Source: an uncultured Eubacteriales bacterium
GTDB taxonomy: Bacteria > Bacillota > Clostridia > Oscillospirales > CAG-272
NCBI GenBank assembly: GCA_958352145.1
Contig: CATWNM010000015.1
Span: 1 to 43,434, forward strand
Direction of reading: 5' to 3'
Length of the DNA stretch: 43,434 nucleotides
Below are positions 39,525 to 43,434 of the stretch, piece by piece. The translations under genes and the position numbers were made by a program. Every line of letters begins with the position of its first letter. Position 1 is the first letter of the stretch. Under the pieces are notes generated by a model. The model searched no databases. It had not been told where the DNA came from and saw only the letters and a list, made by a program, of their open reading frames with translations.

Positions 39525-39916
39525 ATTGTGCAACGAAAACCACCAGCATTGCTGGTGGTATCGAAAAGCTTGAGCTATGAGTGGGAAAAATAATCCTCTT
39601 TTGATAAAATAAAGGCAGGTCTAGCCAACCGCTGAAAAGCAACAAAGGAGGAGTCAAGCCGTGAAGGAACAGAAAGGCGATAGAGCAGTACATTCGGAAT
39701 CCGCTACAGGAAGATATATCTTCAGATCAAATTAGTATAAAAGGGTATATCGACCCGTTTACGGGTGAGCCAGTAGGAGAAAGTAAATAAAGAAAGCCCC
39801 TTTAGGAGCAAGCTGGCGAAAAAGGTGCGGTTGCAGACCTTTCGACGGGCCTATAGGCTCGCCCAGCTTTATGCCCTAAGGGGGTGCAAGCTACCGGCAC
39901 GTCCAGTGGTCATGCT
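39525..39916 (+). mobile_element. IS200-derived non-autonomous element (internally deleted)
   Basis: The left end has a subterminal hairpin ACCACCAGCA (39539-39548)/TGCTGGTGGT (39550-39559). It is followed by the leader of a tnpA gene (AAAGGAGGAGTCAAGCC then GTG). Only about ten N-terminal codons and the last 33 codons of TnpA remain. The right part (39791-39916) has the GC-rich imperfect hairpins typical of IS200 right ends. The element is about 390 bp rather than about 700, so it can move only with a transposase supplied elsewhere. The right boundary is set by the start of similarity to copy A at 39917. Family assignment is from recalled protein motifs. Confidence 0.72.
39661..39790 (+). 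pseudogene. Transposase TnpA (IS200, Y1 type) remnant
   Basis: GTG at 39661 opens KEQKGDRAV, as in TnpA N-termini, then the frame changes and continues YIRNPLQEDISSDQISIKGY and IDPFTGEPVGESK before TAA (39788-39790), which is the usual TnpA C-terminus. The catalytic HUH motif and the Tyr are missing. An internal deletion of several hundred bases is implied. Confidence 0.7.
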
Positions 39917-39918
39917 AT

Positions 39919-39947
39919 TGAAAAAGGAACTAAGATATGCTATATTG
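39919..39947 (+). promoter_or_regulatory. Promoter of the ABC transporter operon (copy B)
   Basis: TTGAAA (39919-39924), 17 bases, TATATT (39942-39947). A leader of about 60 bases follows, conserved with copy A, before GGAGG and the ATG at 40013. Confidence 0.6.
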
Positions 39948-40012
39948 AATATGGTGCCATTATTTTGCAGCGCCGCGTTGTCGGTGGATGCGGCGCATTG
40001 CTGGAGGAAACT

Positions 40013-40903
40013 ATGGAACTGATTTTACAGGGGATTCAGAAGCGTTTTGGCGAAAAAGAAGTGCTGCGGGACGTATCCTTTTGCGCTTCGGGCGGAAAAG
40101 CGTTCGGTCTGCTGGGGCGCAACGGCGCGGGGAAAACAACCACGATCCGCATTTTGATGGGCGTGTTTCCCGCCGACGCGGGAAATGTGCTCTTTGACGG
40201 CGCGCCGATTGACTATGAAAAAGTGAAGATCGGCTATCTGCCTGAGGAGCGCGGCTTGTATCCGAAAAAGAAGATCATTGATCAACTGGTCTATTTTGCG
40301 CAGTTGAAGGGCATGAGCAAAAAGGAAGCGGTAAAATCCTCGGATGCGTGGCTAGGGCGTCTTGGCATGACGGAGTACCGAAACCGGCGGCTCGATACGC
40401 TTTCAAAGGGCAATCAGCAGAAGATTCAGTTGATTACCGCCCTGTCGCACGATCCGCAGATTGTGATTTTGGACGAACCGTTTTCAGGGCTGGATCCAGT
40501 CAACGCGATGCTGCTGAAAGATGTGGTGAAGGAGCAGATCGCTAAAGGAAAGATCGTGCTGTTTTCCAGCCATCAGATGAGTTATATTGAAGAGTTCTGC
40601 GATCATATTGCGATCTTGAACGGCGGCAAGGTTGTTTTGTCGGGCGATTTGTGCGAGATCAAGCGAAACTATGTTCGCGACCGTTTGGTCGTGCGTTCTG
40701 AGAACAAGGAACAAATCCAAGCCGATTTCGGTTCCAGATGCAAAGAGACCGAGGATGGCTCGCTCCTGATTCAATTGGAGGCTGCATCGGAAAAGTCGAG
40801 GGTCATGCGGTGTCTTGCTGAAAATTATGATATGGATGAGATTCGGGTATTTGAGCCCTCTTTGAACGACATCTTTGTCGAATATGTGGGAGATAAGGAA
40901 TAA
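40013..40903 (+). CDS. ABC transporter ATP-binding protein (NatA/YhaQ type)
   Basis: A 296-residue ATPase. Walker A GRNGAGKTT (about 38-46), PEERGLYPKKK after the Q-loop region, signature LSKGNQQK, Walker B IVILDEPFSGLDP, and the H-loop SSHQMSYIEE are all present, followed by the C-terminal DUF4162-like extension. With the downstream ABC-2 permease it forms an exporter of the NatAB/YhaQP class (Na+ or small-molecule/peptide efflux in known members). Start follows CTGGAGGAAACT; the frame extends upstream through the promoter but has no site there. It is the intact counterpart of the remnant at 33268. Confidence 0.95.
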   Translation: MELILQGIQKRFGEKEVLRDVSFCASGGKAFGLLGRNGAGKTTTIRILMGVFPADAGNVLFDGAPIDYEKVKIGYLPEERGLYPKKKIIDQLVYFAQLKGMSKKEAVKSSDAWLGRLGMTEYRNRRLDTLSKGNQQKIQLITALSHDPQIVILDEPFSGLDPVNAMLLKDVVKEQIAKGKIVLFSSHQMSYIEEFCDHIAILNGGKVVLSGDLCEIKRNYVRDRLVVRSENKEQIQADFGSRCKETEDGSLLIQLEAASEKSRVMRCLAENYDMDEIRVFEPSLNDIFVEYVGDKE

Positions 40904-40916
40904 GGAGGCTTCGGTT

Positions 40917-42155
40917 ATGAAACAATTTTGGACGATCTTGCAGTTTGAACTCAAATCCTATTTTAAAAATAAAATTTTCATCGGCGTCACGTTGTTTTTG
41001 GTTGCGCTGATCGGTATTGTGATGCTTTTCCCCCGCTTTCCCGCACTGGCGGATATACAAGCGCCGGCGGAATTGTCTGAGCGCCCCGTGATGCTGGTCA
41101 GCGCCGGGCGGGCAAAGGATCCGGCAGCCGTGGAGCGGGCGTTTGCCGCTGCGTTTTCAGGGTATGAGGTGCGCGGTACGGCAGAACCGGCGGACTGGAT
41201 CCGGGAAGCGGTCGTTTCCGGCGCGGCGGAATGCGCATTTTTCATCGAGTCGGCTGACGCGTATATTTATTATGTGAATGATCTTTCCATGTATGACACG
41301 AACACGGCTGTGGCGGATGAGGTTCTGCAAAACCTATATCGGGTGGAGGCGATGATCGACGGCGGCATCGGCGCCGGCGAGGCGGAGCGGATTCTTTCGA
41401 CCCAGATTACGCATACGATCACAAATCTCGGCAGGGATCAGATGCAGAATTTTTTTTACACGTATATTTTGATTTTTGCGCTGTATATGGTTATCTTGCT
41501 TTATGGACAGATGGTTGCAACCAATGTGGCGACCGAAAAGAGTTCCAGGGCAATGGAACTTTTGATTACCAGTGCAAAGCCGGTCAGCATGATGTTTGGC
41601 AAGGTGGTCGGTTCTTGTTTGGCCGGTCTGTTCCAGCTTGTGGCCATTTTCGGCTCGGCGTATCTGTTGTTTAACGGGAACCGTACGTACTGGGAAAACA
41701 ATAGCATCGTCGTATCCATATTTGACGTTCCGCTGTCGTTGTTTGCCTATATGTTTGCATTTTTTATTCTTGGTTTTTTCTTGTACGCGTTTCTCTATGG
41801 TGCAATCGGCTCCACGGCGACTAAGGTGGAGGATGTCAATACCTCGGTTATGCCGGTGACGCTTTTATTTATTATCGCGCTTTTTGTGGTTGTGTTTTCC
41901 ATGACAAGCGGATATGTGGACAATACGCTCATGCAAATCTGTTCGTATCTGCCGTTTACCTCTCCAATGGCGATGTTTGCACGGATTGCTATGAGCACTG
42001 TGCCGTTCTATGAAATTGTGATTTCAGTCGGCATTTTGATTCTCGCCGTTTTCGGCGTAGGCATCCTGTCTGCAAAAATTTATCGCGTCGGCGTTCTGCT
42101 TTACGGTACTGCGCCAAGAATCGGTGCAATTATGAAAGCTGTACGGAAAGCCTGA
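40917..42155 (+). CDS. ABC-2 type permease (NatB/YhaP type)
   Basis: A 412-residue membrane protein: one N-terminal helix (about 20-38), a long external domain (about 40-175) and five or six C-terminal helices (FYTYILIFALYMVILLYGQMVATNVATEKSSRAMELLITSAKPVSMMFGKVVG is the ABC-2 signature). This fits the NatB/YhaP half-transporter. AAGGAGG lies ahead of the ATG, 13 bases after the ATPase stop. A hairpin follows the gene (42189-42217). In copy A only the last 110 bases of this gene remain. Confidence 0.93.
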   Translation: MKQFWTILQFELKSYFKNKIFIGVTLFLVALIGIVMLFPRFPALADIQAPAELSERPVMLVSAGRAKDPAAVERAFAAAFSGYEVRGTAEPADWIREAVVSGAAECAFFIESADAYIYYVNDLSMYDTNTAVADEVLQNLYRVEAMIDGGIGAGEAERILSTQITHTITNLGRDQMQNFFYTYILIFALYMVILLYGQMVATNVATEKSSRAMELLITSAKPVSMMFGKVVGSCLAGLFQLVAIFGSAYLLFNGNRTYWENNSIVVSIFDVPLSLFAYMFAFFILGFFLYAFLYGAIGSTATKVEDVNTSVMPVTLLFIIALFVVVFSMTSGYVDNTLMQICSYLPFTSPMAMFARIAMSTVPFYEIVISVGILILAVFGVGILSAKIYRVGVLLYGTAPRIGAIMKAVRKA

Positions 42156-42188
42156 AACTTTGATGCGGTTTGCTGCATGTTTTCGTCT

Positions 42189-42220
42189 TTTGCGCTGCTT
42201 TTGAAAAGCAGCGCAAATTG
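42189..42220 (+). terminator. Terminator after the permease gene
   Basis: TTTGCGCTGCTTTT and AAAAGCAGCGCAAA pair around a tiny loop, followed by TTGTTCTT. A diverged version is at 33716-33744 in copy A. Confidence 0.8.
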
Positions 42221-42231
42221 TTCTTAAATCG

Positions 42232-42260
42232 TTGACATTTTCGACAGAATACGATATACT
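42232..42260 (+). promoter_or_regulatory. Retained promoter ahead of the DUF5662 remnant
   Basis: TTGACA (42232-42237), 17 bases, TATACT (42255-42260): stronger than its copy A partner. With the gene decayed, it may now read into the ABC exporter at 42462. Confidence 0.75.
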
Positions 42261-42283
42261 AAATATGCTTGCGAGGTTTCAAA

Positions 42284-42417
42284 ATGGACAAAGCACTCTG
42301 TCATTTTCTGGTTATTACAAGGCATCGCCATGCGGTGATCCGTAACTGACGCCGCGCAGGAAAACGGAAACGTTCGCATATATCCGCGGTCTTGTGAAAA
42401 GCGGCCGCGAATATTGA
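42284..42417 (+). pseudogene. DUF5662 remnant (copy B)
   Basis: The first 70 bases match the intact gene (MDKALCHFLVITRHRHAVIRN) but end in TGA at the codon that is TGC in copy A. A 406-base deletion between GCGCGGG repeats (33882-33888 and 34288-34294 in copy A) joins it to the last 60 bases (ending GREY). The remnant length of 134 equals 540 minus 406 exactly. It is not translated as a useful protein. Confidence 0.92.
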
Positions 42418-42461
42418 TTTTGTACGGCATATGCCGCGGCTTTCAGCAAAAGGGAGGGGAC

Positions 42462-43434
42462 ATGGGAAAATCGGCTTTTCGGGAAAAAGCGCATTCTGCG
42501 CTTTTCGCTTTTCGTCTGGCATGGCGGATCAATAAGAAGGTATTTTTGGCATGGCTTGCAGCCAGTGTGATTTTGTCGGTACTGCCCGCGATCGTGCTCG
42601 TGCTCAACCGAAACGTCATCTCCACATTGTCTGATTTTATCGCCACGGGGCAGGGGCAGTTTTCGGATATTGCAGGCAGCATTCTCTTGCTTGGCTTATT
42701 CATCGCCGTAAACGGTCTTTCCGACCGCGTGAACCACGACCTCATCTATATGATGATGTACGACGCCTATTATTACGGCATGGGCGAGCAGTTCATGAAC
42801 AAGCGGCAAAAGGTCAGCCGGGAGTATCTGCTAAGTAAAGCCGTGCGCGACGAGATGCAGTCCACTTCGATGAAATATTCTACCTTGAACAGCTTTATGA
42901 CCGGCCTTGTCGCCTTTATCGGCAAACTGGTTTCGGCAGTTTCACTTTTGGCGGTCGCTGCGTCTGTTTCGTGGATCATTTTCGCCATCGCGCTCGTCTA
43001 CATAATCATTGCCGCCCTGTACAGTGCGCACGCTTCGGACAAGCGGCAGTCAAAATATGAGGTTTATGACCGAGCTCTGCATCGCGCGCAGTATTATCAG
43101 AGGATGCCGAAGAATCCCGGACTCGCCAAAGAGGTGCGCATTTACGAGTCGCGAGCGGATATCCTGACGCAGTGGCGCGAGGCATATAAGACAATCGAAG
43201 ATTTTGACAAAAAGCGTAAATTGTCATGGGCAACAGAACCGTTTATCAGTGGGCTTTTGTTTTACTTCGCCATGGCGGGGATATTGCTTTATTCGATTTT
43301 TGCGGTTGCAAGGGGTGAGATGCGCGCGGACGTTTTTCTGATGGTCTATTCGCTTGCAACCAATCTTTCCGGTGCAATTTCAGGGATGATGAAGGGAATC
43401 GGTTCGATTTCATGGTCTCTTTTCGAGCTTGGAC
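42462..43434 (+). CDS. ABC exporter, membrane domain (partial)
   Basis: The first 324 residues of an ABC exporter half-transporter that continues past the window. It starts MGKSAFREKAHSALFAFRLAWRI after AAGGGAGGGGAC. Helices are seen at about 26-44 (VFLAWLAASVILSVLPAIVLVL), 66-82 (IAGSILLLGLFIAVNGL), 148-190 (FMTGLVAFIGKLVSAVSLLAVAASVSWIIFAIALVYIIIAALY) and near 265-285 (FISGLLFYFAMAGILLYSIFAVA). The nucleotide-binding domain would follow beyond the edge. The cytoplasmic loop RMPKNPGLAKEVRIYESR is typical of the lantibiotic/multidrug exporter class in Firmicutes. It lies 45 bases after the DUF5662 remnant, whose promoter may drive it. Confidence 0.85.
   Translation, partial: MGKSAFREKAHSALFAFRLAWRINKKVFLAWLAASVILSVLPAIVLVLNRNVISTLSDFIATGQGQFSDIAGSILLLGLFIAVNGLSDRVNHDLIYMMMYDAYYYGMGEQFMNKRQKVSREYLLSKAVRDEMQSTSMKYSTLNSFMTGLVAFIGKLVSAVSLLAVAASVSWIIFAIALVYIIIAALYSAHASDKRQSKYEVYDRALHRAQYYQRMPKNPGLAKEVRIYESRADILTQWREAYKTIEDFDKKRKLSWATEPFISGLLFYFAMAGILLYSIFAVARGEMRADVFLMVYSLATNLSGAISGMMKGIGSISWSLFELG

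Larger units (their letters stand above)
39917..42417 (+). repeat. Copy B of the duplicated ABC transporter-DUF5662 module
   Basis: Collinear with copy A (33171-34351). It keeps the ATPase and permease genes whole but has lost 406 bp from the DUF5662 gene. Its left limit coincides with the right end of the IS200-derived element. Confidence 0.9.

Overview
This 43.4 kb window is a piece of a spore-forming Clostridia (Firmicutes) chromosome of intermediate GC, most likely a gut Oscillospirales/Christensenellales-type organism. The basis is a full-length spoIVA with a sigma-E-like promoter, an Agr-type peptide signalling locus, an SLH-anchored surface protein, strong AGGAGG ribosome binding sites, and many compact operons ending in rho-independent terminators. 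I could not run any search; family names rest on motifs I can see and on recall of the families. No rRNA, tRNA or CRISPR array was seen.

Layout. 1-1035: the edge of an integrative element (excisionase-like HTH gene, divergent XRE repressor, shared operator region) that abuts the 3' end of guaA, a known integration site. 1036-6512: housekeeping and small enzymes (long-form guaA, dapA, queA, a VOC protein, a TfoX-N protein, an ACT-domain protein). 6605-12848: membrane and regulatory modules: a DUF-like membrane protein, a MerR/TipAS regulator with a textbook 19-bp-spacer promoter, an ECF sigma factor with a membrane-anchored partner, and a DUF2975-XRE-DUF4173 operon. 13040-19605: an FAD oxidoreductase, a flavodoxin-like reductase, a lipoprotein, an amidohydrolase and a YczE-like membrane protein, with a repeat-rich gap at 16759-17105. 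19747-21225: spoIVA.

21499-26907 is a complete Agr-like quorum-sensing locus in the order XRE regulator (divergent), unknown 180-aa protein, LytTR response regulator, AgrC-like kinase, a second AgrC-like kinase whose ATP-binding asparagines are lost, AgrB, and a 40-aa AgrD. The predicted AgrD ring is Ser-Thr-Gly-Ala-Ser, so the signal would be a serine lactone rather than a cysteine thiolactone.

27085-33067: an FrhB-family iron-sulfur protein, a sugar-isomerase/2-hydroxyacid dehydrogenase pair, citrate synthase, and an FAD-Rieske oxidoreductase.

33171-42417 holds the most unusual structure: two diverged copies of a module (promoter, ABC ATPase, ABC-2 permease, terminator, promoter, DUF5662 gene) flank a 1641-aa SLH surface protein and an IS200-derived non-autonomous element. 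The copies have decayed reciprocally. Copy A lost the transporter (147-bp and about 1568-bp deletions) but keeps DUF5662; copy B keeps the transporter but lost 406 bp of DUF5662. Two of the three deletions lie between short direct repeats that survive in the intact partner. The window ends inside an ABC exporter gene.
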